Notes: generated from the sequence alone by a model not told the origin. Shown: positions 1 through 7,065, numbered from the stretch's first letter. The stretch: 12,612 nt of DNA from an uncultured Treponema sp. (GCA_905372235.1 CAJPOF010000063.1:1-12612), one strand, 5' to 3'. Numbers and translations are program-made.

Positions 1-60
1 CGTAGGGGAACCGCGGACATAGCGACCGCCAACTTTTAAGTTGGCGGTGCCGCCCGAATA
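1..60. repeat. Dispersed repeat, copy 1 (cut by window start)
   Basis: Bases 1-33 are identical to 2418-2450, and the similarity continues to about base 60. The copy contains a perfect 8-bp stem, CCGCCAAC (26-33) with GTTGGCGG (40-47), closed by a TTTTAA loop. It is followed by a near-palindrome GGCGGTGCCGCC (43-54) that overlaps the right arm, so two alternative foldings are possible. The loop differs from the second copy while the stem is kept. The 5' part lies outside the window. Confidence 0.85.
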
Positions 61-109
61 ATAAAAATCAACCGGAACGGATTTTTTCGGGTTTTGGCGG
101 TCGGTTTCA

Positions 110-138
110 TTGAAATTTTGGCGTATATGGGTTATTAT
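110..138 (+). promoter_or_regulatory. Putative sigma70-type promoter of eno
   Basis: TTGAAA (110-115) and TATTAT (133-138) are separated by 17 bases. This predicts a start near 145 and a leader of about 37 bases that includes the AGGAG site at 172-176. The promoter lies just after the dispersed repeat, so eno probably has its own start. Called by eye. Confidence 0.5.
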
Positions 139-181
139 TATCCATTCGTTGGCGTTTGCCGACAATTTTTCAGGAGTTTTT

Positions 182-1483
182 ATGAACAAGTTGGAGATCG
201 TAAAGGTTATTGGACGAGAAATTATGGATTCTCGTGGAAACCCTACCGTAGAGGCAGAGGTTTATCTTGCGGACGGCTCAATCGGCAGAGGAACTGCACC
301 TAGCGGAGCTTCCACCGGAGAATTCGAGGCGCTTGAGCTTCGTGACGGCGACAAAGGACGCTATCTTGGAAAGGGCGTTACAAAAGCCGTGGAAAACATC
401 AATACGGCGATAAATGCCGCCGTCAAAGGTCTTACGGCAAGCGATATCTATGCTGTAGATGCCGCTATGATTAAAGCGGACGGCACAAAAGACAAGTCAA
501 AGCTTGGCGCAAATGCGATTCTTGCAGTTTCGATTGCGACTTGCCGGGCTGCCGCTATTTCTCTTGGAATTCCTCTTTACAGACTTCTTGGTGGAGTGCA
601 GGGAACAAAACTTCCTGTTCCGATGATGAATATTTTGAACGGCGGCGCACACGCTACCAATTCCGTTGATGTTCAGGAATTTATGATTATGCCAGTTGGC
701 GCTCCTTCTTTTAAGGAAGCCCTTAGATGGTGCGCAGAGGTTTTCCACAACCTTGCAAAGATTCTTAAATCAAAAGGACTTGCTACTTCCGTTGGCGATG
801 AGGGCGGTTTTGCGCCGAACCTTGCAAGCGACGAAGAGACTATCGAGACAATCCTTGAAGCGGTTAAGGCTGCTGGCTATACACCTGGAAAGGATTTCAG
901 GATTGCGATGGATGCTGCTTCTTCTGAATGGAAGTCTCCAAAAGGCAAGGGATTCTATCATCAGCCGAAATCGGGAAAGGATTTTACGACGGACGAACTT
1001 ATCGCTCACTGGAAATCTCTTTGTGAAAAATATCCGATTATTTCTATTGAAGACGGACTTGACGAGGAAGACTGGGAAGGTTGGAAGAAATTGACAGCTG
1101 CTCTTGGAGATAAAGTTCAGCTTGTCGGTGATGACCTTTTTGTTACTAACACGGAACGCCTTTCAAAGGGAATCGAGATGGGAGCGGGAAATTCCATTCT
1201 TATCAAATTGAACCAGATTGGCTCTGTATCCGAGACTCTTGAGGCAATCAAGATGGCGCACGCCGCAGGTTATACTGCCATTTCAAGTCATCGCTCCGGA
1301 GAAACTGCGGACACCACAATCGCCGACCTTGCAGTTGCGCTTAACACTTGCCAGATTAAGACTGGTGCTCCAAGCCGCTCTGAACGAGTTGCAAAATACA
1401 ACCAGCTTTTGCGCATAGAAGAAGAACTTGGTGCGGCTGCGTGCTATCCGCAGATGGGTGCATTCAACGTTACGGGATTCTAA
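182..1483 (+). CDS. eno: Enolase (phosphopyruvate hydratase)
   Basis: This 433-residue protein converts 2-phosphoglycerate to phosphoenolpyruvate in glycolysis, in the cytoplasm. Its length is normal for bacterial enolases. Seen: the N-terminal DSRGNPTVE motif (16-24), the SGASTGE catalytic loop (41-47), general acid/base Glu207 in GDEGGF, and magnesium ligands Asp244 (AMDAAS), Glu290 (SIEDG) and Asp317 (GDDLF). Also seen are catalytic Lys342 in IKLNQIGS and the SHRSGETAD signature (369-377). An upstream in-frame ATG at 110 exists. I chose 182 because AGGAG (172-176) sits five bases before it and the protein then starts where the family does. The gene appears monocistronic, with a promoter upstream and a terminator hairpin directly after. 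Key residues all look intact. Confidence 0.98.
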   Translation: MNKLEIVKVIGREIMDSRGNPTVEAEVYLADGSIGRGTAPSGASTGEFEALELRDGDKGRYLGKGVTKAVENINTAINAAVKGLTASDIYAVDAAMIKADGTKDKSKLGANAILAVSIATCRAAAISLGIPLYRLLGGVQGTKLPVPMMNILNGGAHATNSVDVQEFMIMPVGAPSFKEALRWCAEVFHNLAKILKSKGLATSVGDEGGFAPNLASDEETIETILEAVKAAGYTPGKDFRIAMDAASSEWKSPKGKGFYHQPKSGKDFTTDELIAHWKSLCEKYPIISIEDGLDEEDWEGWKKLTAALGDKVQLVGDDLFVTNTERLSKGIEMGAGNSILIKLNQIGSVSETLEAIKMAHAAGYTAISSHRSGETADTTIADLAVALNTCQIKTGAPSRSERVAKYNQLLRIEEELGAAACYPQMGAFNVTGF

Positions 1484-1491
1484 ATAAGGCT

Positions 1492-1560
1492 CGCACGGAC
1501 TTCACGGAAAACTTGGCTTTAAGGCTTTGGAAAATCCGTGAAGGCTGTGCGGTTGTTTTT
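1492..1560 (+). terminator. Likely intrinsic terminator of eno
   Basis: A long stem pairs 1492-1508 with 1535-1551. CTTCACGGA (1500-1508) is perfectly complementary to TCCGTGAAG, and the outer CGCAC/GTGCG arms also pair. Across the stem there is one G-U pair and one A/G mismatch. A T-rich tail (TTGTTTTT, 1553-1560) follows. The 26-base loop is long for a terminator, so efficiency is uncertain. Confidence 0.6.
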
Positions 1561-1585
1561 GAAACCCGGACAATTTTCGATAAAT

Positions 1586-1621
1586 CCGTTCTGCCGGAGG
1601 GAATTTCTTTTCGGCAGACGG
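1586..1621. other. Small hairpin in the eno-orf122 gap
   Basis: CTGCCG (1591-1596) pairs with CGGCAG (1612-1617), and CCGT/ACGG extends the stem past one bulged base. No T-run follows on either strand, so this is not a convincing terminator. The rest of 1561-1690 is AT-rich and holds nothing else I can name. Confidence 0.35.
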
Positions 1622-1698
1622 TAAAAAAATATAAAATGTAAAATCCGCGCTTCTTCCTATTGTAGGTTTAAAAAGTTTAAATAAAAAATAGTCGGGAA

Positions 1699-1722
1699 GC
1701 GAGGTATTGTACGATACGTCGC
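1699..1722. repeat. 24-bp near-perfect palindrome
   Basis: Positions 1699-1722 (GCGA arms, GTAT/ATAC inside, GTAC at the centre) pair with themselves. Ten pairs are Watson-Crick, one is G-T and one is a mismatch. The palindrome lies 17 bases before the start of the AT-rich membrane ORF. A perfect 10-bp palindrome, AAGAATTCTT (1729-1738), occupies the place where an SD would be expected. It could be an operator or a mobile-repeat relic. Confidence 0.6.
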
Positions 1723-1738
1723 AGCGAAAAGAATTCTT

Positions 1739-2107
1739 ATGATAAATTATATTCTTGTTTTGTATTGCTTGTCTTTTGTTTTTTACTATGCTTTTATTTG
1801 GAAAAAATCAATAAAGCGAAATAAAGATATTACTGAAAATAACAGATTATTTTTGAATAAATGGGGAAATATATGCCTGGTCTATAATTCGATTTTCAGT
1901 GTTGTTATTTTTCTCCTTTGTTTTATAAAAAACTCTTTGGTTGTATCGATATTTTTAGTTTTTCTCGGCTCATATTATCTTTTTCTCATGACATGGAACT
2001 CTATAAAAATGCAAAAAAGAAAATTTTATGTTTATTCCTTTGTGGTAATCGGACTTTTCCTTTTGATTTCGGGAATAATAGTCGGATGCATTTCTTTTGC
2101 GGATTAA
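1739..2107 (+). CDS. Small membrane protein, four predicted helices, unknown function
   Basis: I do not recognise this 122-residue protein. Hydrophobic stretches at about 1-20, 46-65, 67-85 and 98-118 suggest four membrane helices. A basic cytoplasmic loop (KKSIKRNK, about 22-29) follows the first helix. The gene is markedly AT-rich compared with eno and the ABC operon, which suggests separate ancestry or transfer. No SD precedes ATG 1739; the spot holds the palindrome AAGAATTCTT. The frame stops at 2105-2107, but a plausible continuation lies in the next frame (2108-2235), so the gene may be frameshifted. It stands between two copies of a dispersed repeat. Expression is not supported by any clear signal. 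Confidence 0.55.
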   Translation: MINYILVLYCLSFVFYYAFIWKKSIKRNKDITENNRLFLNKWGNICLVYNSIFSVVIFLLCFIKNSLVVSIFLVFLGSYYLFLMTWNSIKMQKRKFYVYSFVVIGLFLLISGIIVGCISFAD

Positions 2108-2235
2108 GACAAATAGAATTGGCTGCAGTTGGAAAAAGATATTATGGGGGAGGATTCAGAATACAGGATCCGAATTATCAATTCTGCTATAAAGGCAAGA
2201 TTTATGAGTCGTCTTACACGGATTTGTGGAAATAA
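2108..2235 (+). pseudogene. Possible out-of-frame C-terminal remnant of the preceding membrane ORF
   Basis: Right after the stop of the membrane ORF, the frame one base away encodes about 43 residues of protein-like sequence. It contains KRYYGGGFRI, NYQFCYKGKIYESSYTDLWK and then a stop. The Tyr/Gly-rich pattern around 'YKGKxYxSS' is like the soluble tails of small bacterial membrane proteins; this is an impression, not a family match. A one-base indel near 2100 would join it to the four-helix part and give about 165 residues. No own start or SD is evident. It could also be chance, since the frame is open back to 1918. Confidence 0.35.
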
Positions 2236-2238
2236 TAT

Positions 2239-2304
2239 ATGCGCAAAGTTTTGATTTTCCTTGCAGTGCGGCTGGCTTTTTATTCCTTTATCGAAATATA
2301 TTAG
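2239..2304 (+). other. 21-codon ORF resembling a truncated signal peptide
   Basis: ATG 2239 opens a short frame whose product begins MRKVLIFLAV and stops at TAG 2302-2304. The basic-then-hydrophobic pattern is that of a signal peptide or membrane anchor with nothing after it. SD support is weak (GGA at 2228-2230). It may be the head of a deleted gene in a decayed stretch. Chance is also possible at this length. Confidence 0.2.
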
Positions 2305-2357
2305 AAGCGGCACTCCTTTTGTTTTTTTGCAAAAATAGTTTGCGTTTGTTACACATT

Positions 2358-2477
2358 ACTGCGGTAGCGCTGGAAGCGGCAGCCGAAGGCTGTTCCGGAG
2401 CGTAGCGAAGGAATGACCGTAGGGGAACCGCGGACATAGCGACCGCCAACCTTGTGTTGGCGGTACCGCCCTGAATA
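2358..2477. repeat. Dispersed repeat, copy 2 (more complete)
   Basis: The 3' part (2418-2477) matches bases 1-60 in the same orientation. It has the stem CCGCCAAC (2443-2450) / GTTGGCGG (2456-2463) with a different loop, CTTGT. A perfect 12-bp palindrome GGCGGTACCGCC (2459-2470) overlaps the right arm. The 5' part is rich in further foldings: CAGCC-GAA-GGCTG (2380-2392), enclosed by GGAA (2372-2375) and TTCC (2393-2396), with TTCC able to pair instead with GGAA at 2410-2413. The left boundary is approximate because copy 1 is cut. No ORF is carried. Confidence 0.8.
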
Positions 2478-2496
2478 CGAATTTCTTGAATATGTT

Positions 2497-2515
2497 AATT
2501 CGGCATTTGCGAATT
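2497..2515. promoter_or_regulatory. Inverted repeat upstream of the ABC operon
   Basis: AATTCG (2497-2502) and CGAATT (2510-2515) are separated by seven bases. It lies about 46 bases upstream of the putative -35 of the ABC operon. It is shaped like a small dyad operator but matches no regulator site I know. It is not a Fur box. Confidence 0.25.
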
Positions 2516-2560
2516 TTGTTGAGCGCATATTTTTTATTTTAATCTGGCTATATAAAAATA

Positions 2561-2587
2561 TTGAAAAATCCGCTATCTTCGTAATAT
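2561..2587 (+). promoter_or_regulatory. Putative promoter of the ABC transporter operon
   Basis: TTGAAA (2561-2566) and TAATAT (2582-2587) are good hexamers, but the spacer is 15 bases, shorter than the usual 16-18. The predicted start is near 2594, leaving a short leader with GAGG at 2599-2602. The surrounding sequence is AT-rich, so chance matches are easy. Confidence 0.3.
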
Positions 2588-2609
2588 CACATATTTACGA
2601 GGTCGGGAT

Positions 2610-3647
2610 ATGAGCAAAAATGGAGACCGGTTTTTGTGCGGCGGATTTTGGGGAAAGCTTGTTTTTGGGGCGGGCGTTTTTTTGTGTCTGCCGTTTGTTG
2701 TTTTGGGCTGTGCGAAAAAAACTGATTCGCTTAAAATCTATTCGATTCTTCACGAGGAAGAGACTGTCGCTTTGACGGAGCTTTTCACGGAAAAAACGAA
2801 AATTCCGGCTGTTTTTCTTAGGGCTTCCACGGGGGAACTTGTGAACCGTGTGATTGCGGAAAAGGATTCGCCGCAGGCTGATGTTCTTTTGGGCGGAGCT
2901 TCAAGCTATCATATTCAGGCTGATAAAATCGGTGCGCTTGAGCCTTATTTTTCCGAAAATGCAAAAAATCTGCCTTCTTACGCTGTTGCTGAAAATCATA
3001 CTTGGACGGGATTTTGCGTTCTTTCGCTGGGAATCGGCGTGAACTCAAAACGTTTTTCTGAAAAATTTCCTGATTTGGAGATGCCTAAAACTTGGGACGA
3101 CCTTTTGAATCCTCGTTTCAAAGGAGAAATCGTTATTACAAATCCTGTTGCTTCTTCTACGGCTTATCTTTTTGTTCAAAATCAACTTCAGCGGCTGGGT
3201 TGGGACGGCGGCTGGGATTATCTTTTTGCGCTTGCGTCTCTTGTGGGGCAGTTTCCCGACAGCGGAAGCGCGCCCGCAAAACTTTTGGGGACAGGGGAAT
3301 ATGCGCTTGGGGTTTCGTATCTTCACGCCATCGAAAAATACAGGGCTGACGGTTTTTCGCTTGTGGCGATTGCGCCGCCTGAATCGGCAGGAGATGTCGA
3401 TTGCATTTCCATAATGAAAAATACGAAAAAATTGGAATGGGCAAAGGCGTTCGTGGATTTTATGCTTTCGAAAGAAGCGCAGGAACTTATGAGTTCGCTG
3501 GATTTTACCGTTCCCGTAAATCCGATGGCTGTTGGGGCGAAAGGTTCTGTTCCTGTGGGCGAACTTGATTTAATTGATTACGATGTGGAAAAAGCTGCGT
3601 CGCAAAAGGAACAGGTTCTTGAAATCTGGGTGGAAAATGTTAAATAG
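2610..3647 (+). CDS. ABC transporter substrate-binding lipoprotein (ferric iron/phosphonate-type family)
   Basis: This 345-residue periplasmic binding protein belongs to an importer with the next two genes. A long basic n-region and a hydrophobic segment (16-33) lead to the lipobox VLGC with Cys34 as the probable lipidated residue, consistent with the relaxed spirochaete lipobox. The mature part follows the AfuA-like fold pattern: KIYSILHEEE (42-51), ADVLLGGASS (90-99), PKTWDDLLNPRFKGEI (159-174), GVSYLHA (234-240), and C-terminal AKAFVDFMLSKEAQELM (278-294). I do not see the paired tyrosines used by FbpA proteins to bind iron. The ligand is therefore open: iron, a phosphonate or a sugar phosphate. 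The start is ATG 2610 with GAGG seven bases upstream. The stop is followed by a 47-74-base gap before the permease. Confidence 0.9.
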   Translation: MSKNGDRFLCGGFWGKLVFGAGVFLCLPFVVLGCAKKTDSLKIYSILHEEETVALTELFTEKTKIPAVFLRASTGELVNRVIAEKDSPQADVLLGGASSYHIQADKIGALEPYFSENAKNLPSYAVAENHTWTGFCVLSLGIGVNSKRFSEKFPDLEMPKTWDDLLNPRFKGEIVITNPVASSTAYLFVQNQLQRLGWDGGWDYLFALASLVGQFPDSGSAPAKLLGTGEYALGVSYLHAIEKYRADGFSLVAIAPPESAGDVDCISIMKNTKKLEWAKAFVDFMLSKEAQELMSSLDFTVPVNPMAVGAKGSVPVGELDLIDYDVEKAASQKEQVLEIWVENVK

Positions 3648-3732
3648 GATTTCGGCGATTTTTTTTCGTCCGTTGTTTTGCGGATTGTATTTTTGTGAAA
3701 GAAAAATCGGGAAGGTTTTTAGTGGGCTTTGA
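3637..3732 (+). other. Short ORF bridging binding protein and permease genes
   Basis: ATG 3637 lies inside the end of the binding-protein gene and is preceded closely by GGTGGA. Its 31-codon frame (MLNRISAIFF...) stops at TGA 3730-3732, overlapping the permease start region. It could couple translation across the gap, or be chance. I see no protein family in it. Confidence 0.2.
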
Positions 3733-5374
3733 TTCGTCAAGAAAAAGCAGGTCGCTTTTTGTGGCGTGGCTTTTAGTTGCGGTGTTTTTTTTCGTCTGCA
3801 TACTTTTCCCGCTTTTTTCGGCATTGGCGTATGTGCGTTTGGGCGACTTCAAGGCGGTATTTTTTCAGGGAATCTGGCGGAGGGCAATGCTCAATACCCT
3901 TGTGGAATGTGTTTTTTCCACCGCACTTTCTGTTCTGGTTGGCTATGTGTTTGCCTATGCCGTTGTAAAAGGTGACATTCCGGCAAGGCGGTTTTTTGCC
4001 GCCATTCCGATTCTGCATCTTATAACGCCGCCGTTTGTGGGCGGGCTTGCCTTCATTCTTCTTTTTGGGAAGCAGGGGTTTATCACGCACAGAATTTTGG
4101 GGCTGAATATTTCTTTGTACGGATTTTCCGGGCTTTTAATTGCGCAGACGCTTTGTTTTTTTCCGATGGCGTATCTTATTTGTGCGCAGACGTTGAAGGG
4201 AATCAACGAAAATCTGGAAAACGCCGCAAGAGGAATGGGCGCAAAAGGACTAAGGATTTTTTTTACGATAACACTGCCGTTGAGCCTTCCGGGAATTATT
4301 TCTTCCGCATTGTTTGTTGCCGTAAGTGTTTTGAGCGATTTTGGAAATCCGCTGATTGTGGGCGGACGTTTTCGCGTTCTTGCAGTAGAAATTTATAGTC
4401 AACTTACGGGCTGGCTGAAAATCGGAGTCAGCGTGGTTCTTGGAATCGTGCTTGTTGTTCCGAGCCTTGCGCTGTTTTTTTTTCAGAACGGAATGAGCAA
4501 AAAAATTGGAAGAAAAAGCGCGACGATTGGCGGAAAGGGCGGTACGTTCCCGGATTTTGAAAAGCGTTCAAAATCCACGGCAAAAACATTCGACCTTGCA
4601 AGAATTCTTCTTACGATTTTTGTCTCCTTTGTTTCGCTTTTGATTTTGGCACAATTTTTTGCTATTGTGGCAGGAAGTTTTCAGAAACTTTGGGGAATTG
4701 ATTTGAGTTTTACCGCAAGCCATATAAAATCCGTTTTCCGCTACGCCAAGGAACTGAAAAATTCCCTGAGTTTCGCTTTTGTTTCGGCGTTTTTGAGCAC
4801 GCTCTTGGCGATTCTTTCTGCGTACATGGTTCATCGTGCTGCGATTCCGCTAAAAAAAAGCATGGACGTTTTTTCTCAGTTGCCTGCCGCAATTCCGGGC
4901 TCACTTTTCGGACTTGCGATTTCACTTTCCGCAAACCTTGTCGGATTTCACAATTCAAAGATTTTGATAATTATTGCGATGACGGTGGCTTTTCTTCCGT
5001 TTGCGTACAGGATAATTTCCGATTCGCTTGGGCAGATTTCACCCACGCTCGACGACGGCGCAATGTCTTTGGGTGCAAATCAGCTTTCCGCTCTGGCGAC
5101 GGTTCTTGTTCCGATTTCAAAAAATGGAATCGCCGGCGCGTTTGTCTACTGTTTTATCCGTGGGGTAGGAACGCTTAGTTCCGTCATTTTTTTGGTTTCG
5201 TTCGACACTCCGCTTGCTTCCGTGCGGATAATAAATCTTGCGGAACAAGGCGACTGGGGAAAATCCGCTTCGCTTGCGCTTGTGCTTACGGCAGGAATAT
5301 TTTTTGTGATTGCGTTGGGGTTTTTGTGCGGAAAAATATTTAAGGACGGTAAAAAATGGCGTTTCTTTCGATAA
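3695..5374 (+). CDS. ABC transporter permease, two fused transmembrane domains
   Basis: This inner-membrane permease (559 residues from GTG 3695) is of the fused FbpB/AfuB type: both membrane domains are on one chain and together form the channel for the neighbouring binding protein and ATPase. The first half has helices at about 21-45, 66-92, 101-125, 143-166, 199-222 and 243-264. The EAA-type coupling loop ENAARGMGA (175-183) is followed by TLPLSLPGI. After a basic linker (266-300), the second half has helices from about 301-325, then 354-380, 395-415, 421-445, 473-500 and 525-547. Its second loop is LDDGAMSLGA (452-461). The start is uncertain. GTG 3695 has no clear SD, while in-frame GTG 3722 has GGAAGG six bases upstream and would give 550 residues. 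The 3' end overlaps the ATPase gene by 19 bases. Confidence 0.93.
   Translation: MKEKSGRFLVGFDSSRKSRSLFVAWLLVAVFFFVCILFPLFSALAYVRLGDFKAVFFQGIWRRAMLNTLVECVFSTALSVLVGYVFAYAVVKGDIPARRFFAAIPILHLITPPFVGGLAFILLFGKQGFITHRILGLNISLYGFSGLLIAQTLCFFPMAYLICAQTLKGINENLENAARGMGAKGLRIFFTITLPLSLPGIISSALFVAVSVLSDFGNPLIVGGRFRVLAVEIYSQLTGWLKIGVSVVLGIVLVVPSLALFFFQNGMSKKIGRKSATIGGKGGTFPDFEKRSKSTAKTFDLARILLTIFVSFVSLLILAQFFAIVAGSFQKLWGIDLSFTASHIKSVFRYAKELKNSLSFAFVSAFLSTLLAILSAYMVHRAAIPLKKSMDVFSQLPAAIPGSLFGLAISLSANLVGFHNSKILIIIAMTVAFLPFAYRIISDSLGQISPTLDDGAMSLGANQLSALATVLVPISKNGIAGAFVYCFIRGVGTLSSVIFLVSFDTPLASVRIINLAEQGDWGKSASLALVLTAGIFFVIALGFLCGKIFKDGKKWRFFR
3710..3715 (+). promoter_or_regulatory. Possible ribosome-binding site for the alternative permease start
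   Basis: GGAAGG lies six bases before the in-frame GTG at 3722. It is the only SD-like sequence near the permease 5' end, and it argues that translation may begin at 3722 rather than 3695. Confidence 0.4.
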
Positions 5375-6315
5375 AAAATCTTTTCTTTTCATATAAAAAA
5401 ACTCCCGTGATAGCGGATTTTTCGCTTGAGGTTCGGGAAGGAACGTTCACGACTTTGCTTGGTCCGAGCGGCTGCGGAAAAACCACGCTCCTTAGGCTTT
5501 TGGGCGGATTTCTTGAGCCTGCGTCCGGAAAAATCAGCATGAACGGAGTTACGATGAACGGAATTCTTCCGAATAAAAGGCGGGTGGGGGTCGTGTTTCA
5601 GGATTATGCGCTTTTTCCGCACCTTTCCGTTGAGCAAAATCTTTTTTACGGACTGAACATCGAACGCAGCGGCAGAAAATACAAGGAATCGAACAAAAAA
5701 ATCGTTCTGGAAATGGCGGAACTTCTTGGGATTTCCGAACTTCTTGGGCGGTTTCCTTCGGAACTCAGCGGCGGTCAGCAGCAACGGGTAGCACTTGGAA
5801 GGGTACTTGTTCTGAAGCCGAACCTTCTTTTGATGGACGAGCCGCTTTCGTCGCTTGATGCGAATCTCAGGAAGAAAGTTCGGGCGGAACTCAAGGAAAT
5901 CCAGAAGCGGCTTAAAATCACTACGATTTATGTGACCCACGACAGGGAAGAGGCGCTTAGCCTTTCTGACGAAATTGCGGTGATGAATGAAGGGCGGATT
6001 TTGCAGCACGGAACGCCAAGGGAACTTTATTTTAATCCGGCGGACAGATTTACCGCAAGTTTTATGGGAGAGACGAATTTTTTGGATGAACGGATGGTTC
6101 GTCCCGAATGGATTGAGATTTTTCCTGCGGATTTTTCAAAGGAAGGGCAGAAGGGTGTTGTTACGGATGTCGAATTTTTAGGTTCATTTACAAGATACAA
6201 AGTTCAAGTTGATGGAAAAACCGTTCTTGTGGATAAAAACACGGTTTTGCAAGGCGCGATAAAAATCGGGGATGAAGTACGCATAAATATACTGAACGAA
6301 TGCCGGCTTTCTTGA
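5356..6315 (+). CDS. ABC transporter ATP-binding protein (FbpC/PotA-like, with TOBE-like tail)
   Basis: This 319-residue cytoplasmic ATPase powers the importer encoded just upstream. All nucleotide-binding motifs are present: Walker A GPSGCGKTT (36-44), Q-loop Gln82 in FQDYALFPH, signature LSGGQ (137-141), Walker B LLLMDEP (157-163), D-loop SSLD (165-168) and switch His195 in YVTHDREEA. Residues about 245-317 look like the TOBE-type regulatory/contact region of the iron- and polyamine-type importers. Start ATG 5356 overlaps the permease end by 19 bases and has AAGGA nine bases upstream, so the two are likely coupled. It is the last gene of the operon, with a strong terminator following 25 bases after the stop. 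Confidence 0.96.
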   Translation: MAFLSIKNLFFSYKKTPVIADFSLEVREGTFTTLLGPSGCGKTTLLRLLGGFLEPASGKISMNGVTMNGILPNKRRVGVVFQDYALFPHLSVEQNLFYGLNIERSGRKYKESNKKIVLEMAELLGISELLGRFPSELSGGQQQRVALGRVLVLKPNLLLMDEPLSSLDANLRKKVRAELKEIQKRLKITTIYVTHDREEALSLSDEIAVMNEGRILQHGTPRELYFNPADRFTASFMGETNFLDERMVRPEWIEIFPADFSKEGQKGVVTDVEFLGSFTRYKVQVDGKTVLVDKNTVLQGAIKIGDEVRINILNECRLS

Positions 6316-6339
6316 TGGATTTTGGAATATTGAAACGAC

Positions 6340-6381
6340 ATAAAAAGCTCCTTCGAAAATATTTCCGAAGGAGCTTTTTAT
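6340..6381. terminator. Bidirectional intrinsic terminator between convergent genes
   Basis: A perfect 16-bp stem pairs 6340-6355 with 6366-6381 around a 10-base loop. The GC-rich core GCTCCTTCG/CGAAGGAGC is flanked by A5/T5 runs on both sides. It can stop the ABC operon on the plus strand and ahpC on the minus strand. Confidence 0.92.
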
Positions 6382-6419
6382 CGCATTTTGATAAGGGCAG
6401 CGAAAAGATTTTGCAAAAA

Positions 6420-6983
6420 CTAGATTGTTCCGACCAAATCGATTCCGGGCTTCAAGGTGCTTTTTCCGGGATGCCATTTTGCGGGACAAACTTGGTCGCC
6501 GTATTTTGCGACGAACTGCAAGGCTTTTACCCTTCTTAGAAGCTCTTCCGCATTGCGTCCGATGTTTCCGGCGACAACCTCATAAGCGGCAACTTTTCCT
6601 TCGGGATTCAGAACGAAAGTCGCACGTTCCGCCATTCCGCTTTCTTCGATAAGAACGTCAAAGTCCTTACTCAAAGTGTGCGTTGGGTCGGCAATCATCG
6701 GATATTTTATTTTCTGAATTGTCTTTGACGCATCTTTCCATGCTTTGTGAACAAAGTGCGAATCCGTGGAAACGCTGTACACCTCACAGCCGTTTTTCTT
6801 GAATTCGTCATAATAATCCGCCAAATCTTCAAGTTCGGTCGGGCAGACGAATGTAAAATCCGCCGGATAGAAAAACAGCACCGACCATTTTCCTATCAAG
6901 TCATTTTTTGAGACGGTTATGAAATTGTCGTCGTGAAACGCATTTGCAACAAAATCATTAATTTCTTTACCGATTAAAGCCAT
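6420..6983 (-). CDS. ahpC: Alkyl hydroperoxide reductase C-type 2-Cys peroxiredoxin
   Basis: This 187-residue peroxiredoxin reduces hydrogen peroxide, organic peroxides and peroxynitrite in the cytoplasm. Peroxidatic Cys47 lies in DFTFVCPTE and resolving Cys166 in DQVCPAKW, the typical 2-Cys arrangement. The length equals that of E. coli AhpC. Thr44 and Arg120 (AERATF) complete the active-site pattern. No ahpF is adjacent, so the reductant may be thioredoxin or an unlinked partner (inference). The frame is open further upstream. I chose ATG 6983 because AGGAG (6989-6993 on the plus strand) sits five bases before it and the family starts there. A 106-base gap from recR with its own putative promoter suggests independent transcription. 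It ends at the shared bidirectional terminator. Confidence 0.97.
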   Translation of the reverse strand: MALIGKEINDFVANAFHDDNFITVSKNDLIGKWSVLFFYPADFTFVCPTELEDLADYYDEFKKNGCEVYSVSTDSHFVHKAWKDASKTIQKIKYPMIADPTHTLSKDFDVLIEESGMAERATFVLNPEGKVAAYEVVAGNIGRNAEELLRRVKALQFVAKYGDQVCPAKWHPGKSTLKPGIDLVGTI

Positions 6984-7009
6984 ATTTACTCCTATAAAAA
7001 ATTTTACAA

Positions 7010-7039
7010 AGTTTAGCACAAGTTTGGGCAGAATGTCGA
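7010..7039 (-). promoter_or_regulatory. Putative ahpC promoter
   Basis: Reading the minus strand, TCGACA (7039-7034) and TAAACT (7015-7010) are separated by 18 bases. This predicts a start near 7003 and a 20-base leader containing the AGGAG site. I see no PerR or OxyR-like operator nearby. Called by eye. Confidence 0.35.
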
Positions 7040-7065
7040 GTTTTCGGGTGCGTTTATTTTTCAAC

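Noticed and set aside
1..60. Integron attC-like recombination sites in the dispersed repeat
   Set aside because: The CCGCCAAC/GTTGGCGG arms resemble attC core boxes but do not fit RYYYAAC/GTTRRRY, and no integrase or cassette structure is present.
110..181. Enolase extension from ATG 110
   Set aside because: The added 24 residues have no counterpart in the family, lack an SD, and overlap the predicted promoter; ATG 182 has AGGAG.
2478..2609. Riboswitch upstream of the ABC operon
   Set aside because: Too short and AT-rich; only a small inverted repeat and promoter-like hexamers are visible.
5389..6009. 206-codon antisense ORF inside the ABC ATPase gene
   Set aside because: Highly basic product mirroring the coding strand's codon bias; the sense frame has all ATPase motifs.
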